DNA of 36,762 bases from SAR116 cluster bacterium AG-355-O21. GTDB taxonomy: Bacteria; Pseudomonadota; Alphaproteobacteria; Thalassobaculales; Thalassobaculaceae. The notes beneath the pieces were generated by a model. It worked only from the letters and a program-made list of their open reading frames with translations. It ran no database searches and was not told the origin of the DNA. Within the stretch, counting starts at the first letter, position 1; the number at the start of each line of letters is the position of its first letter. This document shows positions 25,790 to 34,091 of this stretch, one piece after another. The DNA is taken from NCBI GenBank assembly GCA_003280605.1, contig QCEM01000024.1:1-36762 (forward strand). The letters are read 5' to 3'. Made by a program: the position numbers and the translations under genes.

Positions 25790-27013
25790 TTAATCCTGAA
25801 GTTTTTGCATGGCGAGAACAGCATTGGTTCCGCCAAAACCAAAACTATTCGAAAGTGCCAGATTGATTGCGGCGTCATCGATGCGTTTTTGAACGATTGG
25901 ATAGTTGCCAACTTCGGGATCAAGATTTTCGATGTTCGCGGATGCGGCGATGAAATTATGATGCATCATCAGGATGGTATAAATTGCTTCATGGACACCT
26001 GCGGCACCTTGCGAATGACCGGTCAGCGATTTGGTCGAGGCCACCGGCGGCAGGTCTTGGCGGGGGGTGAACACTTGGCGAATGGCATTGATCTCAGGAA
26101 TATCCCCTGCCGGTGTGCTGGTGCCGTGGGAATTAATGTAATCTACCGGTGCGCTCAGACCGTCGAGGGCAATGTTCATGCAGCGAAACGCGCCCTCACC
26201 TGAAGGCTGGACCATGTCAGCACCATCGGAGGTGGCGCCATAGCCAACCAATTCGCAATAAATTTTGGCACCGCGGGCTCGCGCATGCTCAAGTTCTTCA
26301 AGCACCACAACGCCGCCGCCGCCGGCGATCACAAAGCCATCACGATCAACGTCATAAGTCCGGCTGGCTTGCCCCGGCGTGTCGTTAAATTTCGACGATA
26401 ACGCCCCCATCGCATCAAACAGCACCGATAGCGTCCAATGCAGCTCTTCGCCGCCGCCGGCAAAAACCATATCCTGTTTGCCATATTGGATCATTTCCGC
26501 ACCATTGCCGATGCAATGGGCGCTGGTCGAACAGGCCGAGCTGATCGAATAGCTCAAGCCTTTGATCGCAAATGCGGTTGAAAGATTTGCTGAATTGGTG
26601 CTCGACATCACCCGCGGCACCATGTACGGGCCAACGCGTTTTGGGCTTTTTTCGCGGGCCAGATCGAAGGCGGCCATCATGTTCTGCGTCGATGGCCCGC
26701 CGGAGCCCATAACCAGGCCGGTTCGCGGGTTGGAAATCTCAGTGCTTTCCAAGCCGGCGTCGGCGATGGCTTCGGCCATGGCGATATAGTTATAGGCGGC
26801 ACCATCGCCCATGAAGCGCAGCAGCTTGCGGTCGACATGTTCGCTGGTATCAATCTGCGGGGCACCATGCACATGTGATCGGAAGCCCATTTCCTGGTAA
26901 ACGTCGGCATGAACAATGCCGGATTTACCCTGACGCAGTGCTGCCGTCACCTCAGCGGCGTTATTACCGATACTTGAGACGATTCCGAGCCCGGTAATCA
27001 CCACACGACGCAT
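25790..27013 (-). CDS. fabB: 3-oxoacyl-[acyl-carrier-protein] synthase I
   Basis: Condensing enzyme of 407 residues that elongates the unsaturated intermediate produced by FabA. The catalytic triad is complete: C161 (SSACSTS), H296 (NSHGTSTP) and H333 ([10 protein letters not shown]), with K328. ATG at 27011-27013 is supported by AAGGA eight bases upstream and by the family start [10 protein letters not shown]; the frame is open further upstream into fabA. It follows fabA by four bases. Confidence 0.96.
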   Translation of the reverse strand: MRRVVITGLGIVSSIGNNAAEVTAALRQGKSGIVHADVYQEMGFRSHVHGAPQIDTSEHVDRKLLRFMGDGAAYNYIAMAEAIADAGLESTEISNPRTGLVMGSGGPSTQNMMAAFDLAREKSPKRVGPYMVPRVMSSTNSANLSTAFAIKGLSYSISSACSTSAHCIGNGAEMIQYGKQDMVFAGGGEELHWTLSVLFDAMGALSSKFNDTPGQASRTYDVDRDGFVIAGGGGVVVLEELEHARARGAKIYCELVGYGATSDGADMVQPSGEGAFRCMNIALDGLSAPVDYINSHGTSTPAGDIPEINAIRQVFTPRQDLPPVASTKSLTGHSQGAAGVHEAIYTILMMHHNFIAASANIENLDPEVGNYPIVQKRIDDAAINLALSNSFGFGGTNAVLAMQKLQD

Positions 27014-27017
27014 GGCT

Positions 27018-27542
27018 TTATCCTTCTGCGGTTTGGCTTTGAAACAGGCCGACGCGAATGTCATTGGCGACGAACACTTTTTCGCCATCACATTCAACAA
27101 AGCCGTCGGCGATGCCCATGGTTAATTTCCGCATGATCACGCGCTTCACATCAAGATGAAAGCGCAGCAGTTTGGCTTGCGGCAAGACTTGCCCGGCAAA
27201 GCGCACCTCGCCAACCGACAGCGCCCGCCCGGCGCCGCTGCCGCCAAGCCAGCCGAGCATGAAGCCAAGCAACTGCCAAAGCCCGTCCATGCCCAAACAG
27301 CCCGGCATAACCGGATCGCTTTCGAAATGGCATTTGAAGAACCATAAGTCGGGATTGACGTCGAATTCGGCGTCGACAGTACCCTTATTTTTGCTGCCAC
27401 CGGCATCTGAAATATGGGTAATGCGGTCAAACATCAACATCGGCGGCATTGGCAAGCGCGCATTTCCAGGGCCAAATAAACGGCCTTGCGCACAGTCCAG
27501 AAGCTCTTGATAATTAAAACTGTTACGATTTAAAAAAGACAC
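27018..27542 (-). CDS. fabA: 3-hydroxydecanoyl-[acyl-carrier-protein] dehydratase/isomerase
   Basis: Hot-dog enzyme of 174 residues that both dehydrates 3-hydroxydecanoyl-ACP and isomerises the trans-2 product to cis-3, the branch point to unsaturated fatty acids. Active-site His72 ([11 protein letters not shown]) and Asp86 ([10 protein letters not shown]) are in place and align with E. coli H70 and D84. It is the first gene of the minus-strand fab operon and is divergent from irr. A possible operator lies 76-94 bases upstream. Confidence 0.96.
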   Translation of the reverse strand: MSFLNRNSFNYQELLDCAQGRLFGPGNARLPMPPMLMFDRITHISDAGGSKNKGTVDAEFDVNPDLWFFKCHFESDPVMPGCLGMDGLWQLLGFMLGWLGGSGAGRALSVGEVRFAGQVLPQAKLLRFHLDVKRVIMRKLTMGIADGFVECDGEKVFVANDIRVGLFQSQTAEG

Positions 27543-27617
27543 GGCGCTCCGGTATCCTTGTTGTCACTTGGCAGCGTTGCCAAAGATTGAATAGCAGCTA
27601 GACGGTGTCTTTCGCAA

Positions 27618-27636
27618 ACAAACAATGACAGTTTGT
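27618..27636. promoter_or_regulatory. Inverted repeat ACAAAC-N7-GTTTGT in the fabA-irr intergenic region
   Basis: Perfect six-base arms with a seven-base spacer lie 76-94 bases upstream of fabA. On the minus strand a weak promoter TTGCGA-N18-TATTCA follows. It might be an operator for a fatty-acid regulator or for Irr, but it does not match a consensus that I know. Confidence 0.3.
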
Positions 27637-27807
27637 CCATCACATCACCGTTAAAGCCTGCCGATTGTGGTAATTGCGCGACCAAATGGCCATGAATCGC
27701 CTGGGCAGTGGGCTTGACTTTCTGGCCGTCATGCTGATCTTTGCTATTCAGACCCGGCGACGTCCTCGGCGTGGCTGCGGCGACAGATGCGGAAAGGATA
27801 GCGTCCG

Positions 27808-28230
27808 ATGCAAACGGCGCAAGGAATTCATCAGGCCAGCAAGCTGCGGGACTTCGGTCTGCGGCCAACACGCCAGCGGTTGGCGTTGGCCAAACTGCTG
27901 TTTGGCGAACAGCCACGCCATGTGACCGCCGAGCAGTTGCACCGGGAAGCTGAGTGCGCTGGCATAAAGGTGTCGTTGGCGACGGTTTACAACACCCTGC
28001 ATCAATTTACCCAAAGCGGCTTGATGCGCGAGGTGGTGGTTGAATCCGGGCGGATTTATTTTGATACCAATACCGCGCCGCATCATCATTTCTATCATCT
28101 GGAAACAGGCCAACTGTTGGATATCCCAAGCGGCCATTTGGCAATCGCTGAGATCCCGCCGCCACCGCCGGGCACGGACATTGACGGCGTCGAGGTCATT
28201 ATCCGCATCACAGATAAAAAATCTAAATAA
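27808..28230 (+). CDS. irr: Fur-family iron response regulator Irr
   Basis: 140-residue Fur-family repressor. The DNA-binding winged helix is LRPTRQRLALAKLLF through LATVYNTLHQF, and the His cluster H92-H94 (PHHHFYH) matches the metal/haem site characteristic of Irr rather than Fur. The N-terminal GCPWH haem motif of Bradyrhizobium Irr is absent, as in Rhizobium-type Irr. AGGA is ten bases before the ATG. Divergence from fabA is a recurring alphaproteobacterial gene arrangement. Irr usually represses or activates iron-dependent genes when iron is scarce. A Irr-box-like palindrome lies directly downstream, before the rubrerythrin gene. Confidence 0.87.
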   Translation: MQTAQGIHQASKLRDFGLRPTRQRLALAKLLFGEQPRHVTAEQLHREAECAGIKVSLATVYNTLHQFTQSGLMREVVVESGRIYFDTNTAPHHHFYHLETGQLLDIPSGHLAIAEIPPPPPGTDIDGVEVIIRITDKKSK

Positions 28231-28238
28231 AACAACGC

Positions 28239-28253
28239 AAAAGCGCTTTTTTT
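28239..28253 (+). terminator. Possible weak terminator after irr
   Basis: The palindrome AAAAGCGCTTTT is followed by further T residues nine bases past the irr stop. The stem is short and A/T-rich, so termination would be partial at best. The T-run merges into the Irr-box-like palindrome. Confidence 0.3.
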
Positions 28254-28267
28254 AAAATTGTTCTAAT
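28251..28267 (+). promoter_or_regulatory. ICE-like (Irr box) palindrome upstream of rubrerythrin
   Basis: TTTAAAA-TTG-TTCTAAT matches the Irr target (iron control element) TTTAGAA-N3-TTCTAAA at 12 of 14 positions, as I recall that consensus. It sits six bases upstream of the -35 element of the rubrerythrin promoter and 125 bases before the gene, which in other alphaproteobacteria is a position that allows either repression or activation. Confidence 0.5.
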
Positions 28268-28273
28268 TATCCC

Positions 28274-28301
28274 TTGACCGCCCTGGTTAACGGCTTACAT
28301 A
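28274..28301 (+). promoter_or_regulatory. Probable rubrerythrin promoter
   Basis: TTGACC (28274-28279), 16 bases and TACATA (28296-28301) form a sigma-70-like promoter about 90 bases before the rubrerythrin start. Confidence 0.5.
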
Positions 28302-28392
28302 TATTTTCATGATGGCCTGAGGCACGCCTGTTCGGCGCTGCCAGACGCGATCAGATTTTTTTTGCTATCCACCGATCGACGGAGTGATGATT

Positions 28393-28815
28393 ATGAGTGA
28401 CCTTAAAGGTTCAAAGACCGAACAAAATTTGAAAGACGCTTTTTCCGGCGAAAGCCAAGCAAACCGGCGCTATTTGTATTTCGCCCAAAAAGCCGACATC
28501 GAAGGCTACAACGATGTGGCGACCGTTTTCCGGTCAACCGCTGAAGGCGAAACCGGCCATGCCCACGGTCACTTGGAATTTTTAGAAGCAACAGGCGATC
28601 CTGCAACAGGTCTGGCGATCGGCACCACCGCCGATAATTTGAAAGCCGCTGTCGCCGGTGAAACCCATGAATACACCGACATGTATCCAGGGATGGCGAA
28701 AACCGCCCGCGAAGAAGGTTTCGACGAAATCTCCGATTGGTTTGAAACGCTTGCGAAAGCTGAAAAAAGCCACGCCGGCCGCTTCCAGAAAGCATTTGAC
28801 GCATTGGACGGTTAA
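28393..28815 (+). CDS. Rubrerythrin (di-iron domain only)
   Basis: Ferritin-like di-iron protein of 140 residues, thought to reduce peroxide in the cytoplasm. Iron ligands expected in the family are visible: E20 ([10 protein letters not shown]), E53-x2-H56 (EGETGHAHG), E90 and E93 (GETHEYTD), E124-x2-H127 (EKSHAG). The C-terminal rubredoxin domain of classical rubrerythrin is absent, so electrons must come from another protein. Start: ATG at 28393 has GGAG eight bases upstream; two in-frame starts one to three codons earlier are less likely. The Fe-S oxidoreductase and DUF3501 genes follow and probably belong to the same system. Confidence 0.92.
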   Translation: MSDLKGSKTEQNLKDAFSGESQANRRYLYFAQKADIEGYNDVATVFRSTAEGETGHAHGHLEFLEATGDPATGLAIGTTADNLKAAVAGETHEYTDMYPGMAKTAREEGFDEISDWFETLAKAEKSHAGRFQKAFDALDG

Positions 28816-28865
28816 GACCGCCCGCAGAGCAGCCGGTCTGTAGCTGCCAATGATGTGAATGCAAA

Positions 28866-28890
28866 ACCGACCCGGCTGGTCCGGGTCGGT
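28866..28890 (+). terminator. Strong hairpin after rubrerythrin
   Basis: ACCGACCCGG and CCGGGTCGGT form a perfect 10-base stem with loop CTGGT, 50 bases past the stop. It is followed by TCTCTAAAAT rather than a clear T-run, so it may be a transcript 3'-end stabiliser or a partial terminator between rubrerythrin and the downstream genes. Confidence 0.6.
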
Positions 28891-29002
28891 CTCTAAAATC
28901 AAACCCCGCTGGAAACAACGGGCCAGCAGATACTGGCGCGGCAGGGAAATTGTGCCAAATGGGCGGCAATCGCTGCGCACGTGTTAACTGAAAGAGGACG
29001 CT

Positions 29003-30340
29003 ATGCGTGAGGGAAGTTTAGAGGCCCCCATCCGACATCCGCTGAACTGGCAGGATGAAGCATTTTATGACGCCGAGGCTTTGGACGAAGAACTGCGCCG
29101 GGTGTTTGATATCTGCCATGGCTGCCGCCGGTGTTTTAACCTGTGTGATAGTTTCCCGCGCCTATTCGACTTAATCGACGACAGCGAAAGTGGCGAGCTG
29201 GACAGTGTCGAAAGTGCCGGTTTCAAGCCTGTTGTTGATGCTTGCACGCTCTGTGACATGTGCTTTTTGACGAAATGCCCGTATGTCCCGCCGCATGAAT
29301 TCAACCTCGACTTCCCGCATTTGATGCTGCGGTACCGCGCGATTGAAGCACGCGACGGCAAACGCAGCTTTACCGAAGGCCAGCTCACTCAAACCGACCG
29401 CAATGGCAAAATTGCCAGCATGATGGCACCTGTGGCGAATTGGGCAAGCAGCTGCGATAACCATGTGACCCGGCCGCTGATGGAAAAAACCATGGGCGTC
29501 GATCGGAATGCCGAGTTGCCGCAATTCACCGCCAACACGCTGGTCAATCGCGCCAAATCCGAGGTCCCGGAGATCAACACCGAGGCCCCTGCCTATGGCC
29601 GTAAGGCGGTGCTTTACGCGACCTGTTTCGGGAACTTCAATAACCCCGAGATTGGTATTGCCGCGCGGCAAATTCTGGCCCGCAATGGGGTTGAGACCGA
29701 GGTTGTCTACCCGTCCTGCTGTGGTATGCCGCAAATGGAACAGGGCGACATCGCGCAAGTTGCAAAGAATGCCGCAACAGTTGCCGCAGAAATGGCCGAT
29801 TGGATCGACCGTGGCTATGCGGTCATCGCTTTGGTACCCTCATGTGCCTTGATGCTGAAATTTGAATGGCCGTTAATCGTGCCGGACAATGCCCAGGTGA
29901 AAAGCCTATCGGAAGCAACTTTCGATATCGATGAATTCATTGTCGATATTTCCCGCAAAGAAGGTATTGCCGACGGCATTGAAGCGATTGATGGCGGCGC
30001 AACCTTGCATATCGCCTGTCACTCACGGGCGCAAAACTTTGGCCAGAAATCAGCCGATATGCTGCGTTTGATTCCGGATTTTGATCTCAATGTGATTGAG
30101 CGCTGTGCCGGTCACGGCGGCTCTTGGGGAATCATGAAAGATAATTTCGAGACAGCGATTAAAGTTGGCAAGCCGGTGGCCCGGCAGGCCTCAAAAGCAG
30201 CGAAATCTTATGTGGTGTCGGGCTGTCCCTTGGCCCGCAGTCACATTCTTCAAGGCATGGAGCGGATCGACGGAACCGCACCTGAGGTCGACAGTGCGTC
30301 GCACCCGGTTCAGATCCTTGCCCGTGCCTATGGTTATTAA
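29003..30340 (+). CDS. Fe-S oxidoreductase (GlpC/HdrD-like) of the rubrerythrin cluster
   Basis: 445 residues with two N-terminal 4Fe-4S motifs: C38-x2-C41-x2-C44-x3-C48 (CHGCRRCFNLC) and C81-x2-C84-x2-C87-x4-C92 (CTLCDMCFLTKCP). Two CCG-type cysteine-rich domains follow (PSCCGMPQ, and ERCAGHGGSWG) as in GlpC and heterodisulfide reductase D. The AGAGGA before the ATG is a good ribosome site. With rubrerythrin and DUF3501 around it, an electron-delivery role for peroxide reduction is likely, though this is not shown. No membrane segments are obvious. Confidence 0.87.
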   Translation: MREGSLEAPIRHPLNWQDEAFYDAEALDEELRRVFDICHGCRRCFNLCDSFPRLFDLIDDSESGELDSVESAGFKPVVDACTLCDMCFLTKCPYVPPHEFNLDFPHLMLRYRAIEARDGKRSFTEGQLTQTDRNGKIASMMAPVANWASSCDNHVTRPLMEKTMGVDRNAELPQFTANTLVNRAKSEVPEINTEAPAYGRKAVLYATCFGNFNNPEIGIAARQILARNGVETEVVYPSCCGMPQMEQGDIAQVAKNAATVAAEMADWIDRGYAVIALVPSCALMLKFEWPLIVPDNAQVKSLSEATFDIDEFIVDISRKEGIADGIEAIDGGATLHIACHSRAQNFGQKSADMLRLIPDFDLNVIERCAGHGGSWGIMKDNFETAIKVGKPVARQASKAAKSYVVSGCPLARSHILQGMERIDGTAPEVDSASHPVQILARAYGY

Positions 30341-30363
30341 TGCTCAGTCAGGAGAATGAGACA

Positions 30364-30951
30364 ATGAGCGCAACAGAGTTAACACGTGCCGATATCATGG
30401 ACATGAATGCTTACGGTGCGGTTCGCACCGAAAAGCGTCAACAAGTGGTGGCCGCGAAAAAACATCGCCGCATCCATGTTGGTCCACACGCAACCTTCTA
30501 TTTCGAAAGCTTTCAGACCATGTGGCTGCAAGTTCACGAAATGCTGTATATCGAAAAAGGTGGCGAGGAGCAGATTGCAGATGAGCTGTCAGCCTATAAC
30601 CCGCTGATCCCAAAAGGTCGGGAATTGGTCGCAACGGTCATGTTCGAAATTGACGAGCCGGTCAAACGGGCCGCCATCCTGGGTGAATTAGGCGGTGTCG
30701 AAGAAACGTTTTTCCTGTCTGTTGATGGCGAAGAAGCCGAGGTTGTCGCGGAAACCGATGTGGACCGAACTTCCGCCGAAGGCAAAGCGTCGTCGGTGCA
30801 GTTTGTGCATTTCAAAATGACCGACGGCTTGGCGGAAAAGTTTAAATCCAGCAGCGGTGACGTGATCTTAGGAATCAAACACCCGGCCTATAGCCATTTA
30901 ACAATTCTGCCGCCGGCAACGCGCGCCGCCCTGGCCGCAGATCTGCATTGA
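30364..30951 (+). CDS. DUF3501 family protein
   Basis: 195-residue soluble protein of unknown function. Stretches such as RRIHVGPHATFYFESFQT, KGRELVATVMFEIDEPVKR and the C-terminal KHPAYSH match what I recall of DUF3501. Many Tyr, His and Phe but no metal motif. In bacteria it is often found next to rubrerythrin and a GlpC-like Fe-S protein, exactly as here. The ATG at 30364 is chosen because AGGAGA lies eight bases upstream; it starts 23 bases after the Fe-S gene. Confidence 0.8.
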   Translation: MSATELTRADIMDMNAYGAVRTEKRQQVVAAKKHRRIHVGPHATFYFESFQTMWLQVHEMLYIEKGGEEQIADELSAYNPLIPKGRELVATVMFEIDEPVKRAAILGELGGVEETFFLSVDGEEAEVVAETDVDRTSAEGKASSVQFVHFKMTDGLAEKFKSSSGDVILGIKHPAYSHLTILPPATRAALAADLH

Positions 30952-30958
30952 TCGCAGC

Positions 30959-31606
30959 TTAAAAGCGGTTGAATTTCAGATAGGCTTGTTCCGGATCCAT
31001 GCCGCCGAGGATGGCGTTGCGCATGTCGCTTTCCTCGGCCATGACTTTTTCGGTTTCGGTGATTGTTTGCTCGGCGATTTCCTGCGGGATGATAACCGCA
31101 CCATCCATATCGGCGATCAAAAAGTCGCCGCTGCGGATGGTGACATTGCCGATGGTAACCGGCGCCCCCATGGCGTCATAGGCCCATCGCTCCATAATGT
31201 CGGCCGCCGTGCTTAAGCGACCGAAGACTGGAAAGCCCATCTCTAAAATATCGCTGACATCGCGGCAGTGGCCGTCCATCAGATAGCCGCGACAATCCTT
31301 CATCATCAAAGCTCGCGCCGACAGCTCGCCCATTAAGGCGATGGCATGGGTGTTTGGCTGACAGACCAGGACTTTGCCGTGTGGTACCCGCGAAAGCACC
31401 TGCGACCAGCGCAGCAAGCTGTCATGGCGTGTGAGGGTTTGGTCAATATGGCCAGATAAGGTGTAAATCTCACCGGCGATTTTCATACTGCGGTCCAGCG
31501 GCTGAATTTCCGGCGGTAAGACACAATTGCCATAGCCCATTTCACGCATCACATCATGCACCGGGCTGGCATGGCAGGCAGCCAGTCGTTGGCTCAAATC
31601 AGTCAT
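30959..31606 (-). CDS. RraA-like / demethylmenaquinone methyltransferase family protein
   Basis: 215 residues with the RraA-fold signature D111-G-x2-R115-D116 (DGHCRD) and a closing DMDGAVIIP. This superfamily includes 4-hydroxy-4-methyl-2-oxoglutarate/4-carboxy-4-hydroxy-2-oxoadipate aldolases and the RNase E regulator RraA; the old name as a methyltransferase is known to be wrong. DGxxRD is the metal and substrate loop of the aldolases. The first ATG overlaps the stop of the upstream methyltransferase by four bases. True substrate unknown. Confidence 0.82.
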   Translation of the reverse strand: MTDLSQRLAACHASPVHDVMREMGYGNCVLPPEIQPLDRSMKIAGEIYTLSGHIDQTLTRHDSLLRWSQVLSRVPHGKVLVCQPNTHAIALMGELSARALMMKDCRGYLMDGHCRDVSDILEMGFPVFGRLSTAADIMERWAYDAMGAPVTIGNVTIRSGDFLIADMDGAVIIPQEIAEQTITETEKVMAEESDMRNAILGGMDPEQAYLKFNRF

Positions 31607-32232
31607 GTTTTCTCCATCAAAAACCAGGTCAGGTCATCGACCGGATGAGTCGGGTCACGGTGATAGCGAAAGCCATAGTCGCAGAGCCTTAAATCGCTGA
31701 ACCGATCCAACATGTCACCGGCAAAATCACGTTTAAACAAGCGATCTGCATGGCCCCGATAGGGCACGGTCACAGGCGTTGGGTTATAATATTCGGCGAT
31801 GGCGATATAGCGCCGACTGCCGTCATAAAGATTTTGATAGGCCGCGTCCAAGGCATCAGGGGCGATATGGATCAATACCCCGCAGGTAAAAGTCAGGTCG
31901 ACAGGTGCCGGTAATTGCGGCGTGAGGATAGAGCCGGCAAAGACCTCTAACCATTCATAGTGCGCCAACCGAGCGACAGCTTGCGGATTAATTTCAATGG
32001 CACTGAGGTGGGCGGTCGGCAGGCTCTGCCGCAAACCGATCAGATTAAGGCCGATGTTTGCGCCAAACTCACATATGGATTGGATGTTATCTGCCCGTGC
32101 CAATGCCGCCGTCCATAACGCCTTACGTGCGGCAATCAGATCACCGCCGGCATTGCGGGCAAGATATTCATCGCCAAAACGGCCGGCCCAAAAGGCTTCT
32201 TGCTCGGTGGAAAATGGATCTGACACGGCCAA
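31603..32232 (-). CDS. SAM-dependent methyltransferase (pseudaminic acid-associated type)
   Basis: 209 residues with the SAM motif EFGANIGLNL (55-64), followed by SAIEINPQAV, CGVLIHIAPDAL and AIAEYYNPTPV. These phrases are those of the family called pseudaminic acid biosynthesis-associated methylase (TIGR03587). No pseudaminic acid or flagellin genes occur in this window, so the real acceptor may be different. The downstream RraA-like gene overlaps by four bases, which suggests a shared pathway. UbiE follows upstream on the same strand, 105 bases away. Confidence 0.82.
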   Translation of the reverse strand: MAVSDPFSTEQEAFWAGRFGDEYLARNAGGDLIAARKALWTAALARADNIQSICEFGANIGLNLIGLRQSLPTAHLSAIEINPQAVARLAHYEWLEVFAGSILTPQLPAPVDLTFTCGVLIHIAPDALDAAYQNLYDGSRRYIAIAEYYNPTPVTVPYRGHADRLFKRDFAGDMLDRFSDLRLCDYGFRYHRDPTHPVDDLTWFLMEKT

Positions 32233-32293
32233 CGCCTCAAAAATCGCCTAACGAACCGGCAGCTTAACGACCGATTGCCCGCTTGGCGATATC

Positions 32294-32315
32294 GTTGCGG
32301 AGATTTTTCCGCAAC
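32294..32315. repeat. Inverted repeat between ubiE and the methyltransferase gene
   Basis: GTTGCGGA and TCCGCAAC form a perfect 8-base stem with a six-base loop. It lies 23-44 bases past the ubiE stop on the minus strand, with no T-run beyond; it may be a transcript-end hairpin. Confidence 0.4.
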
Positions 32316-32337
32316 CCTGTGGCCTACGGCAGCGTTT

Positions 32338-33075
32338 TTAGAGCCGCCAGCCAGAATGCATTGCCGCGATACCGGCGCTCAAGTTTCGGACAGTGATGTT
32401 CTCAAATCCCTGCGCCTGCAGCTTATCGGCCAAATCTTGTTGGTTTGGAAACCGCCGGATGCTCTCAACAAGATATTGATAGGCCTCGCGGTCACCGGTA
32501 ACGCGCGCCCCAAGGGCCGGCAGGACGGAAAATGAAAACTGCTCATAAACCTTTGCCAGGGCGGCATTTTCCACATGGGAAAACTCTAAACACAGAAACC
32601 GGCCGCCAATTTTGAGGACACGGAAGGCTTCCGCCAGGGCCAGCTCGATATTGGTGACGTTGCGCAAGCCAAAAGCGATGCTGTACACATCGACGCTGCG
32701 ATCAGGGATCGGCAAGCGCTCGGCATCGCCAACCAGCCATTTTGCCTTGTCGCCCAGCAATTGGTCATTGGCGCGCCGCCGGCCTTCCGCAAGCATTTTC
32801 TCATTTATGTCACAGACGGTGACGGCGCCGCCGCCGCGCTCCAAAAATCGGAAGGCGATATCGCCGGTGCCGCCGGCAACGTCAAGAAGGTGCTGATGGG
32901 GTTGCGGCGCCAACCAGTCAAGTGCCGCGTCTTTCCAGCGGCGATGGACACCGGCACTCATTAAATCATTCATCAGGTCATAGCGCCCGGCGACATTATC
33001 GAAGACATCGCGGACCAATCCTGCCTTGGCTTCGCGGGCGACATCCTGATATCCAAAGTGAGTGCGGTCGGTCAT
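32338..33075 (-). CDS. ubiE: Ubiquinone/menaquinone biosynthesis C-methyltransferase
   Basis: SAM-dependent C-methyltransferase of 245 residues in ubiquinone biosynthesis. It begins with the FGYQDVAREAKAGLVRDVFD region and continues with YDLMNDLMSAGVHRRWK, both characteristic of UbiE. The SAM motif is DVAGGTGDIAFRFL; GLRNVTN and PGGR-like (KIGGRFLCLEFS) segments follow. GGGAG lies ten bases before the ATG. Its neighbour across the divergent 144-base gap is mutM. The ubiB gene often found after ubiE is not here. Confidence 0.95.
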   Translation of the reverse strand: MTDRTHFGYQDVAREAKAGLVRDVFDNVAGRYDLMNDLMSAGVHRRWKDAALDWLAPQPHQHLLDVAGGTGDIAFRFLERGGGAVTVCDINEKMLAEGRRRANDQLLGDKAKWLVGDAERLPIPDRSVDVYSIAFGLRNVTNIELALAEAFRVLKIGGRFLCLEFSHVENAALAKVYEQFSFSVLPALGARVTGDREAYQYLVESIRRFPNQQDLADKLQAQGFENITVRNLSAGIAAMHSGWRL

Positions 33076-33219
33076 CGTGACTTTCTCCCAGGCAGCTTCC
33101 AGAAGGTTTCCTGAGTGCGCGTTTGACGGTTGTCGGATGCCCCTAACCTAGAGCAGTATGGCGGAAAAGTGAATGCGCCGATCTGCCGCCGCAGCGCTGC
33201 CAAAGGATGAGGACCCGCG

Positions 33220-34050
33220 ATGCCTGAATTGCCCGAAGTTGAGACAGTTAAAAGCGGTCTTGCCAACGCGATTGAGGGCCAAGTGATCAGCAATGTTGAA
33301 TGCCGTGTCGGCAAGCTTCGCTGGCCGGTCCCCGACAATTTTGTTGATCGGCTGCGTGGTCGCCGGCTCGTGCAATTGAGCCGGCGGGCAAAATATATCC
33401 TGGCGCATTTTGACGACGAAACGATTTTACTGCTGCATCTGGGCATGTCGGGGCGGATGACCATTTCCGATGGCCGCCCGGCAGAACTGGAAAAGCATGA
33501 CCATATTATTTTAACGGCGGCCAATGGCAAGGTTGTCCGCTTCAACGATGCGCGGCGTTTTGGTTCCGTGCATCTGGCGACAACGGCAACCATCAACGCG
33601 CATCCGCTGATCGCCGGCCTCGGTCCCGAGCCGCTTGGCAATCACTTTAGCGGCCCGGTGCTGGCCGCCGCCCTGAAAGGCCGCAGGACGGCCATCAAGC
33701 CAACCTTGTTAAATCAGCGATTGGTCGCCGGTGTCGGCAATATTTATGCCTCCGAAGCTTTATTTCGGGCCGGTATTTCACCGCGCCGCTTGGCCAATAG
33801 TGTTGCCGGTCAGCGGGCCGAACGCCTGGCCCAAGCCATTCGCACGGTCCTCGAAGAAGCGATTGCGGCAGGTGGCTCCAGTCTGCGCGATCACGTGCAG
33901 CCAAACGGCGAGCTCGGTTATTTCCAGCATGCCTTCAAGGTTTATGATCGGGCCGACTTACCCTGCCCGACGCCAACCTGTGGTCGGCCGTTGCAGCGCC
34001 TGGTGCAAACAGGGCGGGCGACTTTTTTCTGTTCCAATTGCCAGCGCTAA
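33220..34050 (+). CDS. mutM: Formamidopyrimidine-DNA glycosylase
   Basis: Base-excision repair glycosylase and AP lyase for 8-oxoguanine, 276 residues. It begins MPELPEVETV: Pro2 and Glu3 form the catalytic site after Met removal. Lys58 (SRRAKYI) and the QR-type intercalation region follow. The C-terminal zinc finger is C-x4-C (CPTPTCG) and C-x2-C (FFCSNCQR). GAGG precedes the ATG. It heads a row of plus-strand genes down to dnaA. Confidence 0.96.
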   Translation: MPELPEVETVKSGLANAIEGQVISNVECRVGKLRWPVPDNFVDRLRGRRLVQLSRRAKYILAHFDDETILLLHLGMSGRMTISDGRPAELEKHDHIILTAANGKVVRFNDARRFGSVHLATTATINAHPLIAGLGPEPLGNHFSGPVLAAALKGRRTAIKPTLLNQRLVAGVGNIYASEALFRAGISPRRLANSVAGQRAERLAQAIRTVLEEAIAAGGSSLRDHVQPNGELGYFQHAFKVYDRADLPCPTPTCGRPLQRLVQTGRATFFCSNCQR

Positions 34051-34091
34051 GTTAGCAATAGGCAAGCCTCTCAGGGAGCCGGAGTGCGAAC

